The notes beneath the pieces were generated by a model. The model was not told the origin of the DNA. It ran no database searches and saw nothing but the letters and a program-made list of their open reading frames with translations. A stretch of DNA of 64,000 nucleotides from positions 744,001 through 808,000 of the forward strand of contig NZ_JAERSE020000002.1 in NCBI RefSeq assembly GCF_016735585.2. Reading direction: 5' to 3'. Every line of letters starts with the position of its first letter. The stretch's first letter is position 1. The translations under genes and the position numbers were made by a program. Source of the stretch: Chryseobacterium tagetis. GTDB taxonomy: Bacteria > Bacteroidota > Bacteroidia > Flavobacteriales > Weeksellaceae. Below, piece by piece: positions 41,634-50,648 of the stretch.

Positions 41634-42356
41634 ATGATCACAATTAATAATTTATCAAAAACATACGGTAAAGCAACCGTTTTAAATATAGAAAACCTTG
41701 AAATTCCCAATGGAGAAACTTTCGGGTTGGTAGGAAATAACGGAGCCGGAAAAACGACCCTTTTCAGCTTAATGCTTGATCTTATTCAGGCAACGACAGG
41801 TTTTGTAAGCATCGACGGAATAAAAGTAAACGAATCTGAAGCATGGAAAAATAAAGTTTCAGCGTTCGTAGATGATTCTTTTTTGATAGGATACCTTACT
41901 CCGGAAGAATATTTTTACTTCATCGGAGAACTGAGAGGCCAGAACAAAGCTTCTGTAGATGAATTTTTAAAACAGTTTCATGATCTTTTTAACGGAGAGA
42001 TTTTAAATTCGGGAAAATATGTCCGTGATCTTTCTAAAGGAAATCAGAAAAAAGTAGGAATCGTTGGAGCTATTATCGGGAATCCGGAGATCATTATCCT
42101 GGATGAGCCCTTTGCCAATCTTGACCCTTCTACACAAATTAAGCTTAAAAACTTAATCAAAGAATTATCAAAACAGGACGGGGTGACTTTCCTTATTTCA
42201 AGCCACGATCTTTCCCATACCACAGAAGTTTGTAACAGAATTGTAGTGGTAAATAAAGGACAGTTGGTAAAAGATATCCAGACGAATCCTGAAACACTGA
42301 AAGATCTTGAGCAGTATTTTGCAGATCAGGTTTCTAAACCTGAGGAAGTGATTTAA
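41634..42356 (+). CDS. ABC transporter ATP-binding protein
   Basis: A 240-aa ABC ATPase with Walker A GNNGAGKTT (34-42), a Q-loop aspartate in AFVDDSFLIGYLTP, the signature LSKGNQKKVGI (about 138-148) and Walker B IIILDEPFANLDPS (about 155-168), with the H-loop in ISSHDL. The signature LSKGN replaces LSGGQ, as in many ABC-2 exporter ATPases. It pairs with the upstream DUF5687 permease. Confidence 0.88.
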   Translation: MITINNLSKTYGKATVLNIENLEIPNGETFGLVGNNGAGKTTLFSLMLDLIQATTGFVSIDGIKVNESEAWKNKVSAFVDDSFLIGYLTPEEYFYFIGELRGQNKASVDEFLKQFHDLFNGEILNSGKYVRDLSKGNQKKVGIVGAIIGNPEIIILDEPFANLDPSTQIKLKNLIKELSKQDGVTFLISSHDLSHTTEVCNRIVVVNKGQLVKDIQTNPETLKDLEQYFADQVSKPEEVI

Positions 42357-42374
42357 AACCAACATAAAACCAAA

Positions 42375-43316
42375 ATGATGTCGAGTTCTGAATCCCAAAA
42401 CGTTACCGATTATCCCAACAGTAATACCATTTTCATGGTCTGGAAACTGGAGGATAATCCTAAATTGAAAGATACTTTTCAGCAATTGTGTGCATTGGTA
42501 CTGAATCTTAATAATTCTGTTTTTAACAGATTTCCGGATAGCAGAGCCAGCTGTGTAATGGGAATTGGATACAACGCCTGGAATATGCTGGGTCTTCCAA
42601 CACCATTGCCTAAAGAACTTACCAGTTTTGAGGAAATAAAAGGGGAGAAGCATACCGCAGTTTCTACACCGGGAGATCTGCACTTTCATCTGAGAGCGGA
42701 TGATAAAAGTATCATTTTCGATATGGCGATCGAAATTTCAAAACGATTGTCGCCTGTTGCAGAAAGTGTTTTGGAAATTCACGGATTTAAATATTGGGAT
42801 GACCGTTCCATACTGGGTTTTGTAGACGGAACAGAAAACCCGCATAATGAAGACCGTGATTTTTTTGCTAAAATTGGGGATGAAGATGAAGCATACAAGG
42901 GGGGAAGTTACCTTTTTACCCAGAAATATCTTCATGATATGAAAGCTTGGGGAAATCTTTCCACAGAGGAGCAGGAGAAAGTAATCGGAAGATCCAAAGA
43001 ACACGATATTGAAATGTCAGATGATGTGAAACCTTCAAATTCCCACATTGCATTGGCCAATATTGAAGATGAAAACGGAGAAGAGCTGAAAATTGTAAGA
43101 GATAATATGCCTTTTGGAAAACCTTCAACAGGAGAATTCGGAACGTATTTTATTTCTTATGCCAGTACATTTTCAACCACGAGAAAAATGCTGACGAATA
43201 TGTTTATCGGAAATCCTCCGGGAAATTACGACAGGATTTTAGATTTCAGTACAGCGGTTACAGGAACGCTTTTCTTTGTTCCGACCAGAAATATGCTGGA
43301 TGAATTTTCAGGATAA
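42375..43316 (+). CDS. Dyp-type heme peroxidase
   Basis: A 313-aa dye-decolorizing peroxidase of the YfeX/short group. The hallmark GFVDGTENP places the catalytic aspartate at D151. The proximal heme histidine is probably in NSHIALAN (about 217-224) and the distal arginine in STTRKMLTNMFIG (about 270-280). No Tat or Sec signal peptide is visible, so it is cytoplasmic or encapsulin cargo; no encapsulin gene adjoins. It starts 18 nt after the ABC ATPase, perhaps as the third gene of that transcript. Confidence 0.88.
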   Translation: MMSSSESQNVTDYPNSNTIFMVWKLEDNPKLKDTFQQLCALVLNLNNSVFNRFPDSRASCVMGIGYNAWNMLGLPTPLPKELTSFEEIKGEKHTAVSTPGDLHFHLRADDKSIIFDMAIEISKRLSPVAESVLEIHGFKYWDDRSILGFVDGTENPHNEDRDFFAKIGDEDEAYKGGSYLFTQKYLHDMKAWGNLSTEEQEKVIGRSKEHDIEMSDDVKPSNSHIALANIEDENGEELKIVRDNMPFGKPSTGEFGTYFISYASTFSTTRKMLTNMFIGNPPGNYDRILDFSTAVTGTLFFVPTRNMLDEFSG

Positions 43317-43324
43317 AAATAAGG

Positions 43325-43349
43325 AGGCAGAATTTTTCTGTCTTTTTTT
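43325..43349 (+). terminator. Terminator of the Dyp peroxidase gene
   Basis: GGCAGAA and TTCTGTC form a short stem with a T loop, followed by a seven-T run, 8 nt after the stop. Confidence 0.6.
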
Positions 43350-43380
43350 AATTTAATTAAAACGTTTTTTAACATCATGT

Positions 43381-43446
43381 TTGTCATTCCGTAGGAATCT
43401 CTACAGTATTATAAAATAAGGAGTTTAGATTCCTGCGGAATGACAA
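43381..43446. repeat. Imperfect palindrome of the TGTCATTCCG/CGGAATGACA type
   Basis: TTGTCATTCCGTAGGAATCT (43381-43400) is inverted at AGATTCCTGCGGAATGACAA (43427-43446), with two mismatches in 20 bp and a 26-nt spacer. Strings of this kind recur between genes in many Bacteroidetes and look like a REP- or MITE-like dispersed repeat. It lies about 115 nt upstream of the sigma-factor gene. Confidence 0.65.
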
Positions 43447-43562
43447 TCGGAGTGTAGAAAATTAAAGTAGTAAGTAATAAAGATTATCTTTTTTCAAAAA
43501 AAATATTTTTTTGTGTAACCTTTTTAAAACTTTGTTGTCTTTAAGATAGAAACAGATAATTC

Positions 43563-44129
43563 ATGAAGCTTTTATTTGGAAATAAAAAAGAAGATTTGCT
43601 CAGCCGCCTCAAGAAACAGGATCCGGCTGCACAGAAAGTTTTTTATGAACAGAACGTCAAAAAGTTTCTGAGTGTAGGGAAAAGCTACATCAGCGATTTG
43701 TATCAGGCGGAAGATTGTGTCATTAAAGCTTTTTGCAAAATTTTTAAGCACATTGAAAGCTTTCGTGGAGAGGGCAATCTTGAAGGATGGGCAAGACGAA
43801 TCGTCGTTAATGAATGCCTCAACTTTATAAAAAGTCATAAAACCGTTTTTTATATTGATGATATCAATCCTTCATTTATGATTGAAACGCCGGAAGAAGA
43901 AGTGATTTTTGACTTCAGCGCTCAGGATCTTTTGGATCAGCTTCCGGATGCGTACAGAATGGTTTTCAACCTGTATGTATTAGAAGGCTATTCGCACCAG
44001 GAAATTGCCGATACGCTGAAAATTTCCACTGCGGTGAGCAAAACCCAACTGTTTCGGGCGAAAGAGAAGCTGAGAGTGCTTTATCTTCAACAACAAAAAA
44101 CAATGAAAAATGAACACATTCAGAGATAA
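43563..44129 (+). CDS. ECF-type RNA polymerase sigma factor
   Basis: A 188-aa sigma-70 family protein. Region 2 (about 20-85) contains YEQNVKKFLSVGKSYISDLYQAEDCVIKAFCKIFKHIESFRGEGNLEGWARRI, and region 4 (about 125-175) reads LLDQLPDAYRMVFNLYVLEGYSHQEIADTLKISTAVSKTQLFRAKEKL. It starts a plus-strand operon with a membrane protein that overlaps it by 20 nt, which is the usual position of an anti-sigma factor. Confidence 0.88.
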   Translation: MKLLFGNKKEDLLSRLKKQDPAAQKVFYEQNVKKFLSVGKSYISDLYQAEDCVIKAFCKIFKHIESFRGEGNLEGWARRIVVNECLNFIKSHKTVFYIDDINPSFMIETPEEEVIFDFSAQDLLDQLPDAYRMVFNLYVLEGYSHQEIADTLKISTAVSKTQLFRAKEKLRVLYLQQQKTMKNEHIQR

Positions 44130-44745
44130 TTTAGAAAACCAGATAAAAAACCAGATCGGAGAAAGAGAAATTGCTCCTTCAAGAGATCTCTGGGCTGAAA
44201 TAGAATTGCAGAAAGAAAAACCTCATTCTAAATTCCCAATGAACTGGATATTGATGGCGGCATGTATGGTACTTCTTTTTGGGTTGGGATTTATTATCTT
44301 TTCAAATCCTGCAGAAAAAAATAATATTCAGGAGAGTAAGATTGCAAAGGTAAAAGAGGTTTCTCAGCAGAAAAAAGCCACAGAAAAGTTGGAGGAAAAT
44401 ACAGTTACAAAACCTGTATATGCAGAGAAGAAGGTAATTCAGGAAACTAAAGAGCCTTTAACTAAAACAATTAATGAGGTTCAACAGTCGCCGAAAGTTT
44501 TGGCTGAGCAAACGCAAAAAGCAACTCCCAAAGATGAAGCTCAAGCGATTGTTACTCCTGAAATCTCTAAAATTCCTGTTCCGGCAGATAAAGTGATGGC
44601 GAAAACAGAAGATGCTGTAAAAACTCCTGTGAAAAGAAAAAAATACGTAGATCCTGCTACTTTACTTTTCTCGGTAGAGCATAAGGATGTGATCGAAAAA
44701 ACAAAAGAAAGCAATGTCGCAACCGTTGATCTGAACGGCAGATAA
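44110..44745 (+). CDS. Single-pass membrane protein, probable anti-sigma factor
   Basis: A 211-aa protein. Residues 1-45 are cytoplasmic with the motif IAPSRDLWAEIELQ, one membrane helix lies at about 46-64 (WILMAACMVLLFGLGFIIF), and the periplasmic part is Lys/Glu/Pro/Thr-rich low complexity. Overlap with the sigma gene by 20 nt and this topology suggest an anti-sigma factor; no zinc-binding HxxxCxxC motif is present. RseP (10398-11744) might be involved in its processing, which is inference. Confidence 0.6.
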   Translation: MNTFRDNLENQIKNQIGEREIAPSRDLWAEIELQKEKPHSKFPMNWILMAACMVLLFGLGFIIFSNPAEKNNIQESKIAKVKEVSQQKKATEKLEENTVTKPVYAEKKVIQETKEPLTKTINEVQQSPKVLAEQTQKATPKDEAQAIVTPEISKIPVPADKVMAKTEDAVKTPVKRKKYVDPATLLFSVEHKDVIEKTKESNVATVDLNGR

Positions 44746-44776
44746 TACTAAATTTTAACAATAAAAAATTAATAAT

Positions 44777-45814
44777 ATGATTAAAAAAATGATCATGATG
44801 GGATTCGTATGTCTTGTTTCCACATCAATATATGCGCAAAGAAAGCCGTTGGTAAATCTTCAACCGAAAGTAGATACAGAAGTAAGCCCTATTGTAAAGG
44901 AAAAAGTGGATGAATATGCCAGAAAAATAGATGCAATCATTCAGGAGGAAAAGAAAATGATGGAAGCCGAATTGCTGACTCTTCAGGCGAAAAATCTTGA
45001 TAAGGCAGAATTTGACAAACAGAAATCTGTAATAGCAGACCGTTTTTCAGAAAGAATAGATCAGAGAATTGAGGAATTAGGGTTTGATTTGGATACGGTT
45101 ATCCAGAAGCAGGTAAGATATTCATTACTCAACTCCGATGTTACCTCCAACGAAGAATTGAAAGAGAAACTGTTGAAAAAATTCAGACCGACAAAGAACT
45201 TTACAGGGTATATTTCTTACGGAATTATGAATCTGACCAACAGCGAAGCTGATAACGCTTTAGATAAAAATTTAGGATATGCCGGAAATTTCGAATTCGG
45301 ATTGAAATTTAATTATCAGTTCAGTAGAACGAGTCCTTGGGGATTGATTTCCGGAATCGGTTTTTCGTGGAGAACATTGAACATTGATAACAATATGTTT
45401 GTTGCCAAAGATGTGAACTCTAATGTTTATCTGGCCAATTATGAAAAAGGATTGAACAAAAGTAAGCTTAGAACAGGATATATTATGGTCCCGTTGGGAT
45501 TCCAGTATAATTTTTCAAAGCTGAAAAATGCAGGAATGGATATTCAGTACAGAGATTATCAGAATGGATTTAAAGTTGGAGCGAATGTGTATGGAGGAGT
45601 TAAAATGTCTACCAACAATATTATGAAAGGCGAAGGAATAAGCGACAGAGACAGAAGCAATTATCAGGTAAGTCCTTTTATTTATGGAGGTCAGTTTACC
45701 GTTTCTTACAATGATTTTAGTATTTTCGTGAAAAAAGATTTCGGAAACTTCTTTAAAAACGGGAATTTTGAAAATGATAAAGCTTTAGTTTTCGGATTGG
45801 CACTTTGGTGGTAA
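44777..45814 (+). CDS. Secreted outer-membrane-like protein in the sigma operon
   Basis: A 345-aa protein with a signal peptide ending TSIYAQ. Residues about 35-120 are a charged helical region. From about 135 to the end the pattern becomes beta-barrel-like (NFTGYISYGIMNL, FEFGLKFNYQFSRTSPWGLISGIGF, FGLALWW) and ends in Trp. I recognise no specific family. It is the third gene of the ECF sigma operon and a likely regulon member. Confidence 0.6.
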   Translation: MIKKMIMMGFVCLVSTSIYAQRKPLVNLQPKVDTEVSPIVKEKVDEYARKIDAIIQEEKKMMEAELLTLQAKNLDKAEFDKQKSVIADRFSERIDQRIEELGFDLDTVIQKQVRYSLLNSDVTSNEELKEKLLKKFRPTKNFTGYISYGIMNLTNSEADNALDKNLGYAGNFEFGLKFNYQFSRTSPWGLISGIGFSWRTLNIDNNMFVAKDVNSNVYLANYEKGLNKSKLRTGYIMVPLGFQYNFSKLKNAGMDIQYRDYQNGFKVGANVYGGVKMSTNNIMKGEGISDRDRSNYQVSPFIYGGQFTVSYNDFSIFVKKDFGNFFKNGNFENDKALVFGLALWW

Positions 45815-45852
45815 AACCAGACTGAAAATGTAACCAAATCACAATACAATTA

Positions 45853-46896
45853 ATGAACAAAAACATCAGACTCTTTGTAGCACTTCTCTGTATTTTCGGG
45901 TTGTCTTCTACAGCAAATGCACAAAAGGAAAAAACATCTCAGGACAGTATAAAAGTATTTTATGATAAAATATTCAAATCTTTAGAAGTAGCTTATCTGC
46001 ACAGAAAAGATTATGACTGGAAAAAGCTGAAGGTAGAAACTTTCCAAAATCTGAATAAGGCTAAAGATTTTAAAAGTTCTTTACAGGAAATTAAAGGTCT
46101 CCTAGAGAAAATAAATGCAGATCACTCCAGTGTAACTTATCAAGGCAAAACTTACGGACCTGTAGTAAATATTTCCAAAGAGATGTTCAGTGAAGAATGG
46201 CAGAAAAAATTTGCTGCGAAACCTGGGTTTGAGGTGAAAGTATTGGATGGTAAATTTGGGTATATTCTGATGCCTCATCTGTCATTTGATGATTTTAGTG
46301 CTGCAAATGTTCATAAAATTGCTCAGCCTTTATATGATCAGATTGCGGAAACGAAAACTAAAAATAAACTAGAAGGCTGGATTCTGGATCTGCGTTTTAA
46401 CACAGGAGGAAATGCTGCACCAATGATACTGGCTTTGTATGATCTGTTGGGAGACAATATAGTGTGGGGAGTTCTTGATGAGGATAAGAAATTAAAGAGT
46501 TCAGTAAAGTTAAACAAAGGAGTTTATAATGAAGGATATAAGAACCCTGCTTATATAAACCCCAATGGAGAATTGGCAGATACGTCTAAAGTAGCGGTAA
46601 TAACAGGAGTATTAACAGCAAGTGCCGGGGAAATTACAGCTTTAGCATTTAAAGGGAGATCCAATACTCTTTTCATAGGCGAAAATACGAATGGGAAAAC
46701 CACGTCAAATATGGTTGTTGAACTGCCTTTTAATGCAAGGATGCCTCTGAGTCTGGGATATGACTGTGACAGAAACGGTAATTATTATAAGCAGATTACT
46801 CCTGATGTTCTTATTTCAAAACAGGATAATTTTAATGACTTATTACAAGACAAAAATATTCAGGAAGCCATAAAATTCTTTCAGAAAACAACATAG
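45853..46896 (+). CDS. S41 family peptidase
   Basis: A 347-aa protein with a signal peptide ending STANAQ. The C-terminal S41 (tail-specific protease) domain holds GWILDLRFNTGGNAAPM (about 176-192), VITGVLTASAGEITALAF with the catalytic Ser257, and IGENTNGKTTSNM. There is no clear PDZ domain between the N-terminal helical part and the protease core, unlike CtpA. The catalytic lysine should lie in the segment after the serine (near K265 or K283), not verified. It is the last gene of the sigma operon, 38 nt after the previous gene. Confidence 0.78.
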   Translation: MNKNIRLFVALLCIFGLSSTANAQKEKTSQDSIKVFYDKIFKSLEVAYLHRKDYDWKKLKVETFQNLNKAKDFKSSLQEIKGLLEKINADHSSVTYQGKTYGPVVNISKEMFSEEWQKKFAAKPGFEVKVLDGKFGYILMPHLSFDDFSAANVHKIAQPLYDQIAETKTKNKLEGWILDLRFNTGGNAAPMILALYDLLGDNIVWGVLDEDKKLKSSVKLNKGVYNEGYKNPAYINPNGELADTSKVAVITGVLTASAGEITALAFKGRSNTLFIGENTNGKTTSNMVVELPFNARMPLSLGYDCDRNGNYYKQITPDVLISKQDNFNDLLQDKNIQEAIKFFQKTT

Positions 46897-46924
46897 ACAC
46901 GTAGTAACATTCATAGATAGATTG

Positions 46925-46955
46925 AAAAAACGCCGGGAAAATTTTCCGGCGTTTT
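46925..46955. terminator. Bidirectional terminator between S41 peptidase and fumC
   Basis: AAAAACGCCGGGAAA and TTTCCGGCGTTTTT form a near-perfect stem with A- and T-runs outside, serving both converging genes. Confidence 0.88.
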
Positions 46956-46988
46956 TCGTACAAATATTTAATTTTTAAATCTAATTTC

Positions 46989-48383
46989 TTATTTCAGGCT
47001 TCCCACCATATCTTCAGGTTTTACCCATTCGTCAAACTGTTCAGCAGTTAAAAGTCCAAGATTGATGGCTTCTTCTTTTAGTGTTGTGCCATTTTTATGA
47101 GCGGTTTTTGCGATTTTTGCAGCATTTTCATACCCGATATGGGTGTTCAAAGCGGTTACCAACATCAATGATTTGTCAACCAGTTCTTTGATTCTCTCGT
47201 GATTCGGTTCAATTCCTACAGCACAATGATCGTTGAATGAAATACATGCATCAGCAATTAGTTGGGCAGACTGTAAGAAATTGAAAGCCATCACCGGTTT
47301 GAATACATTCAGTTCGTAATTTCCCTGCGTTCCTGCAAAAGAAATGGTGGTGTCATTTCCTAAAACCTGAGCACAAACCATTGTCATCGCTTCATTTTGG
47401 GTAGGATTTACTTTTCCAGGCATGATAGAAGAACCCGGTTCATTTTCCGGAATATGAATTTCCCCGATTCCCGAACGCGGTCCGGAAGCCAGCAATCGTA
47501 TATCCTGAGCAATCTTATACAAAGAAACCGCCAGTTGCTTTAAAGCTCCGTGAGATTCTACTAGAGCATCGTGAGCAGCCAGTGCTTCAAATTTATTTTC
47601 GGCGGTTACAAATGGATGGTTAGTAAATTTTGAAATATATTCTGCTACTTTTACATCATATCCTTGAGGTGTATTCAATCCTGTTCCCACTGCAGTTCCT
47701 CCCAAAGCTAATTCGGAAAGATGAGGTAAGGTATTTTTTAATGCTTTAATTCCGAAATTTAATTGGGCTACATATCCTGAAAACTCCTGTCCTAGCGTTA
47801 AAGGAGTGGCATCCATTAAATGCGTTCTTCCGATCTTAACGACATCTTTAAAGGCTTCTGATTTTTGAGCTAAAGTATCTCTTAATTTTTCAACCGCAGG
47901 AATTGTTGTTTCAACCACTTTTTTATAGGCTGCAATGTGCATTGCTGTTGGATACGTATCATTAGAGGATTGAGATTTATTCACATCATCATTTGGGTGA
48001 ATTTCTGATTTTTCGCCTAAAGTTCCGCCATTGTTGACATGAGCTCTGTTTGATACTACCTCATTCACATTCATATTAGACTGTGTTCCCGAACCTGTTT
48101 GCCAGATCACCAAAGGAAATTGATCATTCAATTTTCCTTCTAAGATTTCTTCGCAAACATTCGCAATCATATCTCTTTTTTCAGCGGAAAGAACACCCAG
48201 ATCGGTGTTGGCAAAAGCTGCAGCTTTCTTTAAATAAGCAAAAGCTTCAATAATTTCGTGTGGCATAGAACCTTCCGGACCGATTTTGAAATTATTTCTT
48301 GAACGCTCTGTCTGTGCACCCCAAAACTTATCTGCAGGAACCTGCACTTCGCCCATGGTGTCTTTTTCTATTCTGTAATTCAT
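46989..48383 (-). CDS. fumC: Fumarate hydratase class II
   Basis: A 464-aa iron-independent fumarase interconverting fumarate and malate in the TCA cycle. The superfamily signature [15 protein letters not shown] (about 316-330) contains the catalytic serine region, and [14 protein letters not shown] (about 96-109) and [15 protein letters not shown] are conserved. Length is normal. It is divergent from the gene for the unrelated class I fumarase at 48566, so both isoenzymes are encoded side by side. Confidence 0.95.
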   Translation of the reverse strand: MNYRIEKDTMGEVQVPADKFWGAQTERSRNNFKIGPEGSMPHEIIEAFAYLKKAAAFANTDLGVLSAEKRDMIANVCEEILEGKLNDQFPLVIWQTGSGTQSNMNVNEVVSNRAHVNNGGTLGEKSEIHPNDDVNKSQSSNDTYPTAMHIAAYKKVVETTIPAVEKLRDTLAQKSEAFKDVVKIGRTHLMDATPLTLGQEFSGYVAQLNFGIKALKNTLPHLSELALGGTAVGTGLNTPQGYDVKVAEYISKFTNHPFVTAENKFEALAAHDALVESHGALKQLAVSLYKIAQDIRLLASGPRSGIGEIHIPENEPGSSIMPGKVNPTQNEAMTMVCAQVLGNDTTISFAGTQGNYELNVFKPVMAFNFLQSAQLIADACISFNDHCAVGIEPNHERIKELVDKSLMLVTALNTHIGYENAAKIAKTAHKNGTTLKEEAINLGLLTAEQFDEWVKPEDMVGSLK

Positions 48384-48512
48384 TGTGATTGAAATTTTTA
48401 TTTAGGTTTAATTTTTGTGATTTTGCAGTTGAAATAACTTTCTATAAAGTTACTTAATAATGAAAAACCTCACAATTTATAATCATTATAAATATCAATC
48501 TAAGTCACTGAT

Positions 48513-48547
48513 TTTGCTCATGTTTTTTTACGTAAGCCGTATTTTTG
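48513..48547 (+). promoter_or_regulatory. Promoter of the class I fumarase gene
   Basis: The -7 element TATTTTTG (48540-48547), with TTTG (48513-48516) 23 nt upstream, ends 18 nt before the ATG. Confidence 0.5.
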
Positions 48548-48565
48548 TAACAATAAAAAATTGAA

Positions 48566-50173
48566 ATGGAATTTAGATATCAGGATCCGTATCCGATTCA
48601 GAAAGACGATACGGTGTACAAGAAGCTTACTTCAGACTATGTAAAAGTTGAAAAACTAGGAGACAGAGAAATTTTGACAGTAGATCCGAAGGGTCTTGAA
48701 CTATTGGCTGAAGAAGCTATGGCAGACGTTTCTTTCATGCTTCGTTCTTCGCATTTGGAAAGTTTGAGAAGAATCATCGATGATCCTGAAGCTACAGATA
48801 ACGACAGATTCGTTGCTTATAACTTATTGCAGAATGCTGCGGTTGCGGTAGAAGGTGCTTTGCCATCTTGCCAGGATACAGGAACGGCAATTGTAATGGG
48901 TAAAAAAGGAGAAAATGTATACACGGGAGTTGATGATGGTGAATATTTAAGCAAAGGAATCTACAATACCTATCAAAAAAGAAACCTAAGATATTCTCAG
49001 GTTGTTCCTTTAACGATGTTTGATGAGAAAAATTCAGGTTCCAATCTTCCTGCACAAATTGATATTTATGCTAAAAAAGGAGATTATTACGAGTTTTTAT
49101 TCTTAACAAAAGGAGGAGGTTCTGCCAACAAAACATTCCTTTACCAAAAAACAAAATCGTTACTAAACGAAAAATCGTTGGAAGCTTTCGTAAAAGAGAG
49201 AATCTCAGACTTAGGAACGGCTGCTTGTCCGCCTTATCACTTAGCTTTGGTTATCGGTGGAACTTCTGCCGAAGCAAATTTGGCTGCAGTGAAAAAAGCC
49301 TCTGCGAAATACTATGACAACCTTCCTACAGAAGGAAATGAAGCCGGTCAGGCTTTCAGAGATCTGGAATGGGAAGCGAAAGTTCAGAAGATTTGCCAGG
49401 AAAGTGAAATTGGAGCACAGTTTGGAGGGAAATACTTAACACATGATGTAAGAGTGATCAGACTTCCTCGTCACGCTGCTTCTTGCCCGGTTGGAATGGG
49501 GGTTTCTTGTTCTGCGGACAGAAATATTAAAGGGAAAATTACAAAAGAAGGTATTTTCTTAGAGCAGTTGGAGCAGGATCCTAAGAGATTCTTGCCGGAT
49601 ACGCCGCCACATTTGGAAGAAGCAATTGAAGTTAATTTGAATAAGCCAATGCCTGAAATCTTGGCTGAACTTTCAAAATATCCAATCAAAACAAGATTAA
49701 AGCTAAACGGAACTTTAATCGTAGCAAGAGATATTGCTCACGCAAAAATCAAAGAAATCATTGACAGTGGGAAACCAATGCCTGAATATTTCAAAAATCA
49801 CCCGATTTATTATGCAGGACCGGCAAAAACTCCGGAAGGAATGGCTTCAGGAAGTTTCGGGCCTACCACTGCAGGAAGAATGGATGTATATGTAGATGAA
49901 TTCCAGAGCCATGGTGGAAGTATGATCATGCTGGCAAAAGGAAACAGAAGTAAAGAGGTTACCGATGCTTGCGGGAAATACGGAGGGTTCTATTTAGGAT
50001 CAATCGGTGGACCTGCTGCAATTCTTGCAAAAGACAATATTCTTTCAGTTGAGGTAGTCGATTTCCCTGAATTAGGAATGGAAGCTGTAAGAAAAATTGA
50101 AGTGAAAGATTTCCCTGCGTTCATCATTAGTGATGATAAAGGAAATGATTTCTTTGCAGCATTAGCTCATTAA
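48566..50173 (+). CDS. Fumarate hydratase class I (FumA/B type, iron-sulfur)
   Basis: A 535-aa oxygen-sensitive [4Fe-4S] fumarase. The N-terminal alpha domain includes [17 protein letters not shown] (cluster cysteine) and [13 protein letters not shown]. Further cluster cysteines lie in GTAACPPYH (about 216) and [15 protein letters not shown] (about 309-323). The beta domain has [13 protein letters not shown] and [20 protein letters not shown]. Size matches the single-chain FumA type rather than the split alpha/beta form. It is divergent from fumC, so the pair probably serves different oxygen or iron conditions. Confidence 0.92.
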   Translation: MEFRYQDPYPIQKDDTVYKKLTSDYVKVEKLGDREILTVDPKGLELLAEEAMADVSFMLRSSHLESLRRIIDDPEATDNDRFVAYNLLQNAAVAVEGALPSCQDTGTAIVMGKKGENVYTGVDDGEYLSKGIYNTYQKRNLRYSQVVPLTMFDEKNSGSNLPAQIDIYAKKGDYYEFLFLTKGGGSANKTFLYQKTKSLLNEKSLEAFVKERISDLGTAACPPYHLALVIGGTSAEANLAAVKKASAKYYDNLPTEGNEAGQAFRDLEWEAKVQKICQESEIGAQFGGKYLTHDVRVIRLPRHAASCPVGMGVSCSADRNIKGKITKEGIFLEQLEQDPKRFLPDTPPHLEEAIEVNLNKPMPEILAELSKYPIKTRLKLNGTLIVARDIAHAKIKEIIDSGKPMPEYFKNHPIYYAGPAKTPEGMASGSFGPTTAGRMDVYVDEFQSHGGSMIMLAKGNRSKEVTDACGKYGGFYLGSIGGPAAILAKDNILSVEVVDFPELGMEAVRKIEVKDFPAFIISDDKGNDFFAALAH

Positions 50174-50216
50174 TTAGTTTAAAATCAAAATAAATAAAAA
50201 AATAGGACGTGTATCT

Positions 50217-50248
50217 TTTGTGTAAAAAAGAAAAAAGTTCTATTTTTG
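50217..50248 (+). promoter_or_regulatory. Promoter of the small membrane protein gene
   Basis: TTTG (50217-50220), 20 nt, then TATTTTTG (50241-50248). The -7 element contains the TTG that opens the longer reading frame, so that frame cannot be translated from its first codon. Confidence 0.6.
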
Positions 50249-50266
50249 CCTAAAATATTAAGTAAA

Positions 50267-50551
50267 ATGATGTTATCAGCATTTTGGCCGTTTTATCAGT
50301 TCCTTTGGACAATCTACTTCGTTACAATGTTCCTAGTAGGATTCTGGTGTATTTTTATGTTTTTCGGATTGGTGATTCCAATGTGGTTGACGGAAGGTTT
50401 GAAAGAATACTTTGGTAAAGTAGCTCCTTTTGATCCGGAAGAAATTAGAAGTAAAATGGTATACGAGCAAGAAGGTGTAGAAGTTATTTATAACTCTCCT
50501 AAAGGTCACGGTCCTTTTATTCACGAACACGATAGTCACGGACATCATTAA
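50267..50551 (+). CDS. Small membrane protein with His-rich tail
   Basis: About 94 aa from the ATG at 50267 (ATG 50270 is equally possible). Residues about 5-42 form one long or two short hydrophobic segments (FWPFYQFLWTIYFVTMFLVG, WCIFMFFGLVIPMWL). The soluble part contains VAPFDPEEIRSKMVYEQ, and the tail HEHDSHGHH could bind metal. Family not recognised. It has its own promoter, placed between class I fumarase and a convergent AraC regulator. Confidence 0.6.
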   Translation: MMLSAFWPFYQFLWTIYFVTMFLVGFWCIFMFFGLVIPMWLTEGLKEYFGKVAPFDPEEIRSKMVYEQEGVEVIYNSPKGHGPFIHEHDSHGHH

Positions 50552-50616
50552 TTTGTATGTCATTGCTTTTTCACCTGAATTCTGAAGAAGCAATATCAAA
50601 GCAAAACAACATATAT

Positions 50617-50643
50617 AAAACCACTAACTTGTTAGTGGTTTTT
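50617..50643. terminator. Bidirectional terminator
   Basis: AAAACCACTAA and TTAGTGGTTTT form an 11-bp stem around CTTG. On both strands it precedes a T-run or near T-run, between the small membrane protein gene and the convergent AraC regulator. Confidence 0.8.
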
Positions 50644-50648
50644 CTGTT

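Noticed and set aside
50246..50266. TTG start for the small membrane protein
   Set aside because: The TTG is part of the -7 element TATTTTTG and would be upstream of the transcript start.
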